A stretch of 17,432 nucleotides of DNA from Deltaproteobacteria bacterium (GCA_019313505.1 JAFDBA010000026.1:1-17432); one strand, 5' to 3'. Shown: positions 5,996 through 12,970, numbered from the stretch's first letter. Numbers and translations are program-made. The notes: generated by a model from the sequence alone, not told the origin.

Positions 5996-7294
5996 TTATA
6001 CCCGTTTCTTTTTTAGAAATCCTTCATAGTGGCGGGTCAGCATGTGAGATTCTATTTGCTGAATCGTATCGATCGCCACCCCTACAACAATCAGGAGTGC
6101 TGTGCCACCGAAATAAAAAGGAACGTTAAACTTTGTTACCAAAACCGATGGAAGTACACATACTGCGGAAACATATATGGCGCCTCCAAGTGTAATACGG
6201 GTTAAAACCCTGTCAATGTGATCCGCCGTCCTCTTACCCGGACGAATCCCCGGAATATACCCGCCCTGCTTTTTCATATTGTCGGCAACATCAGCAGGAT
6301 TAAAAGTGACTGCAGTATAAAAGTAACAGAAAAAGAATATAAACCCAACATATAACGATTCATACACAATATTGCCCGGTCTCATCGCCGAAGCCAAACT
6401 CTGCATCCACGGAATGGCTATAAAACTGGCTATAGTCGCTGGAAACATTATAATTGACGAAGCAAAAATCGGCGGTATGACACCGGAAGTATTAACCTTC
6501 AAGGGCAAATGGGTACTCTGGCCACCATACATCTTGCGGCCAACAACCCTTTTAGCATATTGAACAGGTATACGCCTCTGACCCTGCTCCATATAGATAA
6601 TGAAAGCCACCACAATTATCATCATTACAAGCAAAATGATCACGGGGAATATGCCCATTTCACCTGTTGAAAGGAGACGAAACGTGTTTCCGATTGCATT
6701 CGGCATCCGGACAACAATACCGGCATAGATAATCAACGAAATACCATTACCTATGCCACGTTCGGTAATCTGTTCACCCAACCACATAATAAACGCTGTT
6801 CCAGCCGTCAGGGTCATAACCGTCATGATCCTGAATGCCCATCCAGGATGGATCACCACCGGAGCACCGCCGGGGGAACTCATACTCTCGAGGCCGATAC
6901 TGATGCCAAATCCCTGAATGATACTCAACAATATAGTGCCGTAACGGGTGTACTGGGTAATTTTTTTACGCCCCTGCTCACCTTCTTTTGACAACCGTTC
7001 AAGATGCGGTATCGTCACTGTCAGAAGCTGGAATATAATCGATGCACTGATATAGGGCATAATCCCGAGAGCAAAAACAGAAAGCCGTTCTAATGCACCG
7101 CCCGAAAACATATCAAAAAGACCGAGTAAAGTCCCTTTTTTTCCTGCGAAAAAGGTGGCCAGTGCCACACCATCTATGCCCGGGGTAGGAACATGCACGC
7201 CCACACGATAGACAATAAGGAGCACTAATGTGAAATATATCCTTTTCTTTAGTTCAGGAATCTTGAAAATATTGCCGAACCCGCTGCCAACCAT
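5996..7294 (-). CDS. secY: Protein translocase channel subunit SecY
   Basis: SecY forms the membrane channel of the SecYEG translocon, exporting unfolded proteins with SecA and inserting membrane proteins with the ribosome. The 432 residues show the standard opening (FKIPELKKRIYFTLVLLIVYR), the plug-region VPTPGID, and about ten hydrophobic segments separated by conserved cytoplasmic loops. One of these loops contains GQRRIPVQYAKR, and another PGIRPGKRTADHI. The C-terminus is a short basic FLKKKRV. The ATG is one base after the rplO stop, which suggests translational coupling. Confidence 0.98.
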   Translation of the reverse strand: MVGSGFGNIFKIPELKKRIYFTLVLLIVYRVGVHVPTPGIDGVALATFFAGKKGTLLGLFDMFSGGALERLSVFALGIMPYISASIIFQLLTVTIPHLERLSKEGEQGRKKITQYTRYGTILLSIIQGFGISIGLESMSSPGGAPVVIHPGWAFRIMTVMTLTAGTAFIMWLGEQITERGIGNGISLIIYAGIVVRMPNAIGNTFRLLSTGEMGIFPVIILLVMMIIVVAFIIYMEQGQRRIPVQYAKRVVGRKMYGGQSTHLPLKVNTSGVIPPIFASSIIMFPATIASFIAIPWMQSLASAMRPGNIVYESLYVGFIFFFCYFYTAVTFNPADVADNMKKQGGYIPGIRPGKRTADHIDRVLTRITLGGAIYVSAVCVLPSVLVTKFNVPFYFGGTALLIVVGVAIDTIQQIESHMLTRHYEGFLKKKRV

Positions 7295-7295
7295 G

Positions 7296-7736
7296 CTATA
7301 AAACCTCTACATTCCCACCAGCTTCGATGATCTTTTCCCTGGCATTTTTACTAAGCATGTTTACCTTTATTGTTAGAGGTGTTTTGATCTCGCCATGGCC
7401 AAGCAGTTTAATACCGTCTCTTTTCCCTTTAACAAGACCGGCCCTGATAAGTGCCGCCTCATCCACAATACTGCCCTTTTCAAATTTTGACAGATCACGG
7501 ATATTAATCACTGCTACCTTCTTTTTGAATATATTTGTAAAACCACGTTTGGGAAGACGACGATGGAGAGGCATTTGCCCACCCTCAAAACCGGGCCTTA
7601 CTCCACCGCCAGAGCGGCTGTTATGTCCCTTTGTACCTCTACCGGCTGTTTTGCCTTTACCAGATCCGACACCTCGCCCCAAACGTTTCCGGGGTCTACG
7701 GGATCCTTTTGGAGGTGACAACTCATTCAGCTTCAT
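7296..7736 (-). CDS. rplO: Ribosomal protein L15 (uL15)
   Basis: L15 is a late-assembling large-subunit protein with an extended Gly/Arg-rich N-terminal half that threads into 23S rRNA. The 146 residues start MKLNELSPPKGSRRPRKRLG and include the GRGTKGHNSRSGGGVRPGFEGGQ segment. The frame is open for 26 codons further upstream, but those codons lie inside rpmD. The chosen ATG matches the family start and has AAGGAG (7744-7749) 7 bases upstream. It overlaps the end of rpmD by 14 bp, implying coupled translation. Confidence 0.96.
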   Translation of the reverse strand: MKLNELSPPKGSRRPRKRLGRGVGSGKGKTAGRGTKGHNSRSGGGVRPGFEGGQMPLHRRLPKRGFTNIFKKKVAVINIRDLSKFEKGSIVDEAALIRAGLVKGKRDGIKLLGHGEIKTPLTIKVNMLSKNAREKIIEAGGNVEVL

Positions 7737-7920
7737 CAATCTTCTCCTTAACTTCAACCAGGTGTGATACAACGTTGACCATCCCACGAATGGAAGCAGT
7801 ATCCTTAAGCTCAACCGTTCTGTTAATTTTTGTCAGGCCCATGCCCCGTAGTCCCCTGCGGTGCTTTTCCGGTCTTCCAATCATACTTTTAACAAGAGTT
7901 ACTTTTAATGTTCCGGACAT
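7723..7920 (-). CDS. rpmD: Ribosomal protein L30 (uL30)
   Basis: L30 is a small large-subunit protein absent from some bacteria. The 65-residue product has the family features: KVTLVKSMIGRPEKHRRGLRGMGL, a KINRTVELKDTASIRGMVN segment, and a C-terminal helix. AAGGA lies 7 bases before the ATG. It follows rpsE after a 160-bp spacer and overlaps rplO by 14 bp. Confidence 0.95.
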   Translation of the reverse strand: MSGTLKVTLVKSMIGRPEKHRRGLRGMGLTKINRTVELKDTASIRGMVNVVSHLVEVKEKIDEAE

Positions 7921-8040
7921 TTATGATTCCTTCTAACTGGCAATTGCCGACATCGGATTGATTGTCGCAAATCTTTTTTGGCGTATTAATTCAACTCGTT
8001 GGAAGAAATTATCTTTGTTTCATAAAGATAAAATGATGCT

Positions 8041-8081
8041 GAATCTATAATCTTCAATTGTCATTTCTCAATCTTCAATTT
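8041..8081. repeat. Heptad repeat array, rpsE–rpmD spacer (about 5 units)
   Basis: Read on the minus strand from the rpsE stop codon, 7-base units follow in register: AAATTGA, AGATTGA, then GAAATGA, CAATTGA, then AGATTAT. They share the ATTGA consensus with the arrays after rpsK and rplE. The rest of this 160-bp spacer (7921-8040) shows no structure I can name. Confidence 0.65.
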
Positions 8082-8596
8082 TAGAGGTCTTCCACTCTTT
8101 TACCACGTCTACTGGCAACCTGTTCACGACTCTGCAACTGGCAAAGCCCTTCAATGGTAGCTTTAACAACATTATGAGCATTATGTGATCCCATACATTT
8201 TGTAAGAATATCCTGAACACCAACAGCTTCAAGCACAGCTCGAACAGCACCACCTGCAATAAGACCTGTACCCTTGGAAGCTGGTTTTAACAGAACTCGT
8301 CCCGCTCCATATTTTCCGATAACCACATAGGGTATTGTTCCATCAACCAAAGATACCTGGACCATGTTTTTTTTCGCTTTTTCGATTCCTTTACGAATCG
8401 CCTCAGGCACCTCACCGGCTTTCCCAAGCCCATAACCGACACTCCCTTCACCATCACCGACAACAACAATAGCACTGAAGCTAAACCTGCGGCCGCCTTT
8501 AACAACTTTCGCAACCCGGTTAATGTAAACAACCTTGTCGATTAACTGATTTTCGCCTTTATCCTGCTTGAACAAAGATTTGCCTCCTTCGCCCAT
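8081..8596 (-). CDS. rpsE: Ribosomal protein S5 (uS5)
   Basis: S5 lies at the small-subunit mRNA entry and affects decoding accuracy. The 171 residues contain the S5 N-terminal RNA-binding domain (about 20-85: INRVAKVVKGGRRFSFSAIV, GYGLGKAGEVPEAIRKG) and the C-terminal domain with GAGRVLLKPASKGTGLIAGG. The ATG has only a weak upstream GGAT, and the sequence right after it (GAAGGAGG) is unusual in looking like a ribosome binding site. No better downstream start keeps the conserved region with a suitable spacing. It follows rplR after 30 bp. Confidence 0.97.
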   Translation of the reverse strand: MGEGGKSLFKQDKGENQLIDKVVYINRVAKVVKGGRRFSFSAIVVVGDGEGSVGYGLGKAGEVPEAIRKGIEKAKKNMVQVSLVDGTIPYVVIGKYGAGRVLLKPASKGTGLIAGGAVRAVLEAVGVQDILTKCMGSHNAHNVVKATIEGLCQLQSREQVASRRGKRVEDL

Positions 8597-8626
8597 TAAG
8601 TTAAATAGATCCGTTAGTCAAAACGT

Positions 8627-8995
8627 CTAAAAATCCAGACCTGCCTTACGCGCACCTTCAGATACAGCTTTAATACGCCCGTGAAATAGAAAACCACCCC
8701 GATCAAAGACAACTTTTTTTAGACCTTTTTTAATGGCCCGTTCGCCTAAAAGTTTCCCTACGAAATCTGCAACTGCAACCTTGTTTTCAAATTTAGGTTG
8801 TTCTTTTACAACTTTTTCCAGACTTGATGCAGCCGCCAGAGTACGTCCATGCCCATCATCAATGACCTGAGCATAAATATGTTTTGAACTTCGAAAAACA
8901 TTCAACCTGGGACGCCGCTGCGTACCAATCAGATGTTTTCTTATCCTTTTTTTTCTCTTTAAACGTGCTTTTTTCTTTAAATTCAACTTCCCCAT
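8627..8995 (-). CDS. rplR: Ribosomal protein L18 (uL18)
   Basis: L18 binds 5S rRNA with L5 and L25 in the central protuberance. The 122-residue product has the basic N-terminus (KKKARLKRKKRIRKHLIGT), the RPRLNVFRSSKHIYAQVIDD strand region, and the ending GRIKAVSEGARKAGLDF. A TTG six bases further upstream is in frame, but AGGGA sits 8 bases before the ATG and only 2 before that TTG, so the ATG is preferred. The gene follows rplF after 11 bp. Confidence 0.96.
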   Translation of the reverse strand: MGKLNLKKKARLKRKKRIRKHLIGTQRRPRLNVFRSSKHIYAQVIDDGHGRTLAAASSLEKVVKEQPKFENKVAVADFVGKLLGERAIKKGLKKVVFDRGGFLFHGRIKAVSEGARKAGLDF

Positions 8996-9006
8996 CTTCA
9001 ATATCC

Positions 9007-9552
9007 CTATGCTTCTTTAACCCCTGTCTTTCCGGCCTTACGCTGAATGCGTTCCTCAGCATACTTTATCCCTTTGCCCTTGTAACGTTCCGGAGGTCTC
9101 AATCTCCTGATTGATGCAGCGGTATGCCCCAGCAATTCCTTATCAATACCAGCAAGCCTGATAACATTCTTCTTGTCAACTGTAGCTGAAACACCCTCGG
9201 GAAGATCAAAATTGACAGGATGTGAGTACCCAAGATTAAATTCAATTCGATTTCCGTTTAGTATGGCACGATAGCCGATACCATGTATCTCCAGAACCCT
9301 TTCAAACCCTTTGGCCACGCCGGTAACCATATTGGCCACAAGGCTTCGCATAAGTCCACACAAAGCATGGTTGGTCCTGCTATTTTTAACGACATTCATC
9401 CTTATCATCCCGTCTTCTATCTTAAGATCCACGGCAGGATGAATTGCTCTTTTAAGGACCCCTTTTTCAGATTCTACTGTAATTACCCTGTCTTTATATT
9501 TTATTTTAATATTATCAGGTATCGGTATCGGTGCTTTTCCTACTCTGGACAT
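9007..9552 (-). CDS. rplF: Ribosomal protein L6 (uL6)
   Basis: L6 lies near the factor-binding site of the large subunit, next to the sarcin-ricin loop. It has two related domains, and the 181 residues cover both. The start is MSRVGKAPIPIPDNIKI, the middle holds TNHALCGLMRSLVANMV, and the signature RPPERYKGKGIKYAEE lies near the end. AAGGAAG is upstream of the ATG. It follows rpsH after an 86-bp spacer that carries a heptad array. Confidence 0.98.
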   Translation of the reverse strand: MSRVGKAPIPIPDNIKIKYKDRVITVESEKGVLKRAIHPAVDLKIEDGMIRMNVVKNSRTNHALCGLMRSLVANMVTGVAKGFERVLEIHGIGYRAILNGNRIEFNLGYSHPVNFDLPEGVSATVDKKNVIRLAGIDKELLGHTAASIRRLRPPERYKGKGIKYAEERIQRKAGKTGVKEA

Positions 9553-9567
9553 TTATTACTTCCTTTT

Positions 9568-9602
9568 GTCATCGGTCATCGACCATCCGTCACCGGTTAT
9601 CA
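9568..9602. repeat. Heptad repeat array, rpsH–rplF spacer (5 clear units)
   Basis: On the minus strand the units end near the rplF ribosome binding site: TGATAAC, CGGTGAC, then GGATGGT, then CGATGAC twice. This unit type (CGATGAC) differs from the other arrays. Weaker period-7 similarity (GTTATTG, GTAAATT, then ATTATCA) continues towards 9638, so the whole spacer may be repeat-derived. Confidence 0.7.
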
Positions 9603-9638
9603 GAATTGATAATAATTTACCAATAACGAACGACAAAC

Positions 9639-10037
9639 CTACCAAATATTGCAGAGAATCTCGCCCCCTAAGTTTTCAGACCTGGCCTTTTTATCAGTCA
9701 TTATCCCCTTGGATGTTGACAAAATCGCAATTCCCATACCGTTCAAAACCGGTTTTATATTCTTGCTCTTTACATAAAGCCGCCTGCTCGGTTTACTAGC
9801 TCGTTCAAGGCCGAAAATTGTGTTGGACTGTTCTTCATCATACTTAAGGTAAACACGCAATATCCCCTGCTTGTTATCTTTAATAAATTTATAATTTCTT
9901 ATAAACCCTTCATCCTTTAATACTCTGGCCAATTCAGTTTTTAGCTTTGATCCGGGAATATCAATACTGTTGAACTTTGCCTTTCCGGCATTTCTGATCC
10001 GGGTCAACATGTCCGCAATTGGATCACTCATCGCCAT
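9639..10037 (-). CDS. rpsH: Ribosomal protein S8 (uS8)
   Basis: S8 is a central-domain 16S rRNA-binding protein and, in E. coli, the repressor of the spc operon. The 132 residues begin MAMSDPIADMLTRIRNA and end with KARSENLGGEILCNIW, a normal full-length S8. The frame is open 21 codons further upstream, but that part runs into spacer repeat sequence. GGAG at 10044-10047 lies 6 bases before the chosen ATG. A second ATG two codons later (10031) is less well placed. Confidence 0.96.
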   Translation of the reverse strand: MAMSDPIADMLTRIRNAGKAKFNSIDIPGSKLKTELARVLKDEGFIRNYKFIKDNKQGILRVYLKYDEEQSNTIFGLERASKPSRRLYVKSKNIKPVLNGMGIAILSTSKGIMTDKKARSENLGGEILCNIW

Positions 10038-10082
10038 GGTTTTCTCCGTTATTAAAATCGTTTTATGTTTTAAGAATATGAA

Positions 10083-10138
10083 TGAAGCTCCAAGTTTCAA
10101 GTCCGCTTAAAACCAAGAACTTAACACTTAAAACCTGT
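10083..10138. repeat. Heptad repeat array, rpsN–rpsH spacer (8 units)
   Basis: On the minus strand, eight 7-base units lie in strict register: ACAGGTT, TTAAGTG, then TTAAGTT, CTTGGTT, then TTAAGCG, GACTTGA, then AACTTGG, AGCTTCA. TTAAG recurs at the same phase three times. The array starts 10 bases after the rpsN stop codon and fills about half of the 110-bp spacer. Confidence 0.65.
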
Positions 10139-10147
10139 TTTGCACTA

Positions 10148-10333
10148 TTACCAGCTTGATTTCACTACACCAGGGAGCTTGCCTTCTGAAGCAAGATTTC
10201 GGAAACAGATACGACAAATTCCGAACTTTCTCAAAAAACCTCTCGGCCTGCCGCAAATTGGACAGCGGTTGTATCGCCTCACTTGAAATTTGGGTTCTCT
10301 CTTTGCCTTCATTCTAAGAGCTTTTTTTGCCAA
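10148..10333 (-). CDS. rpsN: Ribosomal protein S14 (uS14), short zinc-binding form
   Basis: S14 is a small-subunit head protein near S3 and S10. This is the 61-residue zinc-ribbon type, also called rpsZ or type Z, with Cys24, Cys27, Cys40 and Cys43 in CPIC and CRIC pairs. The family ending is also present (LASEGKLPGVVKSSW). The longer zinc-free form would be around 89-101 residues. It lies 49 bp after rplE; the last heptad unit of that spacer (AGAGGGA) merges with its ribosome binding region. Confidence 0.97.
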   Translation of the reverse strand: MAKKALRMKAKREPKFQVRRYNRCPICGRPRGFLRKFGICRICFRNLASEGKLPGVVKSSW

Positions 10334-10342
10334 ATCTTCCTC

Positions 10343-10389
10343 CCTCTTTATCCTTCATTCTTCATTTCCAAATCTTCAATCTTCAATTC
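10343..10389. repeat. Heptad repeat array, rplE–rpsN spacer (about 7 units)
   Basis: Read on the minus strand, the array begins within the rplE stop codon: GAATTGA, AGATTGA, then AGATTTG, GAAATGA, then AGAATGA, AGGATAA, then AGAGGGA. The stop codon TGA is the end of the first unit, and the last unit is part of the rpsN ribosome binding region. This is the clearest array of the ATTGA type. Confidence 0.7.
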
Positions 10390-10922
10390 CTAAACGGCAT
10401 CCCCATCAGCTTTAGTAGTTCTTTCCCCTCTTCATCAGTCTTTGCCGTCGTAACTATGGAGATATTAAGACCTTTAATCTTATCAATTTTATCGTAATCG
10501 ATTTCCGGAAAAATAATATGTTCTTTGATACCCAGTGAATAATTACCATGACCATCAAGTGCTTTTCCCGAAAGGCCTCTGAAGTCACGAACACGAGGCA
10601 ACGCTACATTGACCAGCTTGTAATAATAATCGTACATACGATTGTGGCGAAGGGTAACCATGCAACCTATCGGCATTCCTTCCCTTAATTTAAACGCCGC
10701 TATCGATTTTTTCGCACGAGTTACAACCGGTTGCTGGCCGGCTATAATCTTAAGCTCCTCCGAAGCTGAATCAAGCAGTTTGATATTATGAATTGCTTCA
10801 CCCAAGCCCATATTTAAAACTATTTTCTTAAGTTTCGGGACCTCCATTATGTTTTTATACTTAAAGGTCTCTCTCAACTTGGGGACAACTTCTTTATGAT
10901 AGTAAAGTTTTAACTGTGGCAT
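10383..10922 (-). CDS. rplE: Ribosomal protein L5 (uL5)
   Basis: L5 binds 5S rRNA and forms a bridge to S13 and the P-site tRNA. The 179 residues start MPQLKLYYHKEVVPKLRETF and include the signature stretch IVLNMGLGEA and the ending GKELLKLMGMPFRN, all standard. It follows rplX after 29 bp. Its TGA stop codon is shared with the first unit of a heptad array. Confidence 0.98.
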   Translation of the reverse strand: MPQLKLYYHKEVVPKLRETFKYKNIMEVPKLKKIVLNMGLGEAIHNIKLLDSASEELKIIAGQQPVVTRAKKSIAAFKLREGMPIGCMVTLRHNRMYDYYYKLVNVALPRVRDFRGLSGKALDGHGNYSLGIKEHIIFPEIDYDKIDKIKGLNISIVTTAKTDEEGKELLKLMGMPFRN

Positions 10923-10951
10923 TCACTGCCTCCGTCACTCGACCTTAAGGG

Positions 10952-11281
10952 CTACGAATCTATGATTTCGTTGCATTTCCTGCAGACACGTACTTTTTTT
11001 CCATCATCAAGCCGCTTCATTTTTATACGTACAGGTGTTACGCATTTGCTGCACATCAACATAACGTTGGACCAGTGGATAGGAGCTTCACTCTCAACAA
11101 TCCCGCCCTGGCTTTGACTGGCACTTGGTCTTGTATGCCGTTTGACAATATTAATATTTTCAATAACAAGCCGATTACTCTTTCTTTTGATACTCAGCAC
11201 CTTGCCGATCTTTCCTTTGTCTTTGCCGGCAATAACTTTTACCTTGTCGTCTTTCTTTATATGCCAATTGTTTTGAGCCAT
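10952..11281 (-). CDS. rplX: Ribosomal protein L24 (uL24) with zinc-ribbon cysteines
   Basis: L24 begins large-subunit assembly by binding the 5' end of 23S rRNA. The 109 residues hold a KOW motif near the start (KKDDKVKVIAGKDKGKIGKV, about 9-28). They also carry two cysteine pairs, Cys77/Cys80 and Cys100/Cys103, as in L24 proteins with a zinc ribbon. An ATG five codons upstream (11296) is in frame, but it overlaps the GGAG (11291-11294) that sits 9 bases before the chosen ATG, so the shorter form is preferred. Confidence 0.96.
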   Translation of the reverse strand: MAQNNWHIKKDDKVKVIAGKDKGKIGKVLSIKRKSNRLVIENINIVKRHTRPSASQSQGGIVESEAPIHWSNVMLMCSKCVTPVRIKMKRLDDGKKVRVCRKCNEIIDS

Positions 11282-11418
11282 TAATCGCTTCTCCATAGGT
11301 CCGTAATATTCTACAACTTATAAAATTTTAGCTCGTTGAAGTCACTGCTCGTTTGCAACTAGTTATTCATCACTGTTAACTAATAATGTTCACCCTGTGC
11401 CCGCAGAAATTATGACGA
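11282..11418. other. rplN–rplX spacer with decayed period-7 similarity
   Basis: This 137-bp spacer holds TAGTT twice, 21 bases apart, and CAGTGA twice, 28 bases apart. All lie at the same phase of a 7-base period when read on the minus strand. It may be a worn heptad array like those in other spacers, but most units no longer match. The rplX ribosome binding site lies at its end. Confidence 0.35.
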
Positions 11419-11787
11419 CTATAATACCTCAGGGGCCAGCGAAATGATTTTCATAAACCTTTTGGCTCGCAGTTCCCTTGCCACCGGACCAAATATGCGG
11501 GTGCCTATGGGTTCCTTGTTTTGTGAAATTAAAACAGCAGAATTATCATCAAACCTTATATATGATCCATCCAGTCTCCTGATTTCCTTTTTAGTACGAA
11601 CAACAACAGCTTTTACCACATCTCCTTTTTTAACCTTTGTATTAGGAATGGCTTCTTTAACAGATACAACAATTATGTCGCCAATACTTGCATATCGTCT
11701 ACGGGAACCTCCAAGAACTTTGATGCAATACAATATCTTGGCCCCTGAATTGTCTGCCACGGTCAATCTCGTCTCTGCCTGAATCAT
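11419..11787 (-). CDS. rplN: Ribosomal protein L14 (uL14)
   Basis: L14 lies at the subunit interface and forms bridges with 16S rRNA. The 122 residues run from MIQAETRLTVADNSGAKILYC to MKIISLAPEVL, exactly the usual bacterial length. The frame continues open for 25 codons upstream, but that extension is translated palindromic repeat and has no family similarity. AAGGAAAG (11796-11803) lies between the repeat and the chosen ATG. Confidence 0.97.
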   Translation of the reverse strand: MIQAETRLTVADNSGAKILYCIKVLGGSRRRYASIGDIIVVSVKEAIPNTKVKKGDVVKAVVVRTKKEIRRLDGSYIRFDDNSAVLISQNKEPIGTRIFGPVARELRAKRFMKIISLAPEVL

Positions 11788-11810
11788 CTTCTTAACTTTC
11801 CTTATATATT

Positions 11811-11935
11811 GACGGTCTCGTAAAAAGCCCAACTTCTGCGTTGTGCTGCATTTAGCAATCATCCAACATACGATAAGTACGCCTCACAATTACAAAATTT
11901 GCACGCCTTGAATTTGAACTTTTTGCGAATTCATC
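11811..11935. repeat. 125-bp imperfect palindromic element inside the operon
   Basis: The left end GACGGTCTCGTAAAAAG pairs imperfectly with the right end CTTTTTGCGAATTCATC, and inner parts also match (for example CCAAC near the left and TTTGAA near the right, with GCG/CGC words in between). The centre contains AAGTACGCC. It fills most of the rpsQ–rplN spacer and ends 24 bp before the rplN start. The outer sequence matches the short palindrome at 228. No coding region is present, so it would be a non-autonomous, MITE-like or REP-like element; that class assignment is inference. Confidence 0.6.
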
Positions 11936-11949
11936 ATGTCATATAACAA

Positions 11950-12207
11950 TCAAACAGCTTTTTCGACTATTTTGCTCACACGCCATCTTTTAGTCTTGCT
12001 AAGGGGTCTGGACTGGGTTATCAAAACTTTATCTCCAACCCGTGAGACATTGTTTTCATCGTGAGCGGCAAATTTTGACCGTCTCCTGATATATTTTTGA
12101 TAAAGTCGATGCTTAACCAGTCTCTCAACCAGAACAGTTACTGTCTTGTCCATCCTGTCGCTTACAACTGTCCCCACCATCTGTCTTTTTAATAATCGTT
12201 TTTTCAT
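11950..12207 (-). CDS. rpsQ: Ribosomal protein S17 (uS17)
   Basis: S17 is a primary 16S rRNA-binding protein with an OB fold. The 85 residues (MKKRLLKRQMVGTVVSDRMD to SKIVEKAV) match the family in length and in DKTVTVLVERLVKH and RVGDKVLI. An 18-codon open extension upstream has no similarity to S17 and begins at the edge of a hairpin. The ribosome binding site before the chosen ATG is weak, with AGGCTAAGAA lying too far away for ideal spacing. Confidence 0.95.
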   Translation of the reverse strand: MKKRLLKRQMVGTVVSDRMDKTVTVLVERLVKHRLYQKYIRRRSKFAAHDENNVSRVGDKVLITQSRPLSKTKRWRVSKIVEKAV

Positions 12208-12251
12208 GGTAACAACTATTCTTAGCCTGTCTTTTGATGTAATTAGTAAAG

Positions 12252-12272
12252 AACTGGCCAAAAGGACCAGTT
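12252..12272. other. Small hairpin in the rpmC–rpsQ spacer
   Basis: AACTGG and CCAGTT enclose a short loop with inner CC/GG pairing. Five T residues follow on the plus strand, but no T run follows on the minus strand, the direction of transcription. It lies in a 142-bp spacer whose other part (about 12293-12321) has a weak 7-base rhythm (CTTTGGG, CCTTGGT). Confidence 0.45.
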
Positions 12273-12349
12273 TTTCAAGGTAAAATAAATATATCCTTTG
12301 GGCCTTGGTAACTTTGTGGCAAATATTTATTTCTTCTGGCTTATCTGTG

Positions 12350-12532
12350 TTAAGATTCTTTTATTATGGTTTTCACCCTGGCGATTTCGCGCTTGACCTG
12401 CTTCATCTTCTGGGGATTTTCGAGCTGACCAATTTCGTGCTGAAAGCGTAGATTAAACAGTTCCTCTTTAAGATCATTTGCTTTCCGCAATTTTTCTTCC
12501 GGGCTCAAATCTCTGATCTCGCTCGCTTTCAT
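12350..12532 (-). CDS. rpmC: Ribosomal protein L29 (uL29)
   Basis: L29 is a two-helix protein at the polypeptide exit tunnel, near the docking site for trigger factor and SRP. The 60 residues start MKASEIRDLSPEEKLRKAN and contain the signature ELFNLRFQHEIGQLENP. The ATG shares its A with the TGA stop of rplP, so the two are probably translationally coupled. A GTG one codon earlier (12535) is an alternative start. GAGGGG lies 9 bases before the ATG. Confidence 0.96.
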   Translation of the reverse strand: MKASEIRDLSPEEKLRKANDLKEELFNLRFQHEIGQLENPQKMKQVKREIARVKTIIKES

Positions 12533-12945
12533 CACAATTTACCCCTCTCTATGAATCTAGTTTTTACAGAAAGCTTATGTGAAGCAAGTCTGAGAGCTTC
12601 CTTTGCCATTTCCCTGGAAATACCCTCCATTTCATAAAGAACTTTCCCGGGACGAATGACTGCAATCCACCCCTCGGGAGCCCCTTTTCCTTTCCCCATC
12701 CTGACTTCAGCAGGTTTTTTGGTAAACGGCTTGTCAGGAAATATTTTTATCCATATTTTCCCGCCTCTTTTAACATGACGGGTCATTGCAATACGAGCAG
12801 CTTCAATCTGCTTTGAGCTGATTCTGCCGCATTCCACGGCCTGCAGTCCATATTCACCGAAATCAAGATTACAACCCCTGTACGAAGCCCCCTTTGTTCT
12901 GCCTTTTTGATGCTTTCTAAATTTTACCTTCTTGGGACTAAGCAT
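12532..12945 (-). CDS. rplP: Ribosomal protein L16 (uL16)
   Basis: L16 binds near the A site and 5S rRNA and helps position tRNA. The 137 residues include MLSPKKVKFRKHQKGRTKG, AARIAMTRHVKRGGKIWIKIFPDKP and GKGKGAPEGWIAVIRPG, all typical. It follows rpsC after a 113-bp spacer with a strong hairpin, and overlaps rpmC. Confidence 0.98.
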   Translation of the reverse strand: MLSPKKVKFRKHQKGRTKGASYRGCNLDFGEYGLQAVECGRISSKQIEAARIAMTRHVKRGGKIWIKIFPDKPFTKKPAEVRMGKGKGAPEGWIAVIRPGKVLYEMEGISREMAKEALRLASHKLSVKTRFIERGKL

Positions 12946-12970
12946 GTTCTATATCTCCATACTGCATGAA

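Noticed and set aside
7737..7814. 26-residue N-terminal extension of L15
   Set aside because: It lies inside rpmD in another frame; the ATG at 7736 matches L15 and has AAGGAG upstream.
10038..10100. 21-residue N-terminal extension of S8
   Set aside because: It runs into the heptad array; the ATG at 10037 has GGAG at proper spacing and the family start sequence.
3867..10389. Heptad arrays considered as CRISPR
   Set aside because: Units are 7 bases, degenerate and directly adjacent; there are no spacers of CRISPR length and no cas genes.
11788..11862. 25-residue N-terminal extension of L14
   Set aside because: It is translated palindromic repeat; L14 is normally 122 residues and starts MIQ, which has its own ribosome binding site.
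12208..12261. 18-residue N-terminal extension of S17
   Set aside because: It has no family similarity and begins beside a hairpin; the Met at 12207 gives the normal S17 length.
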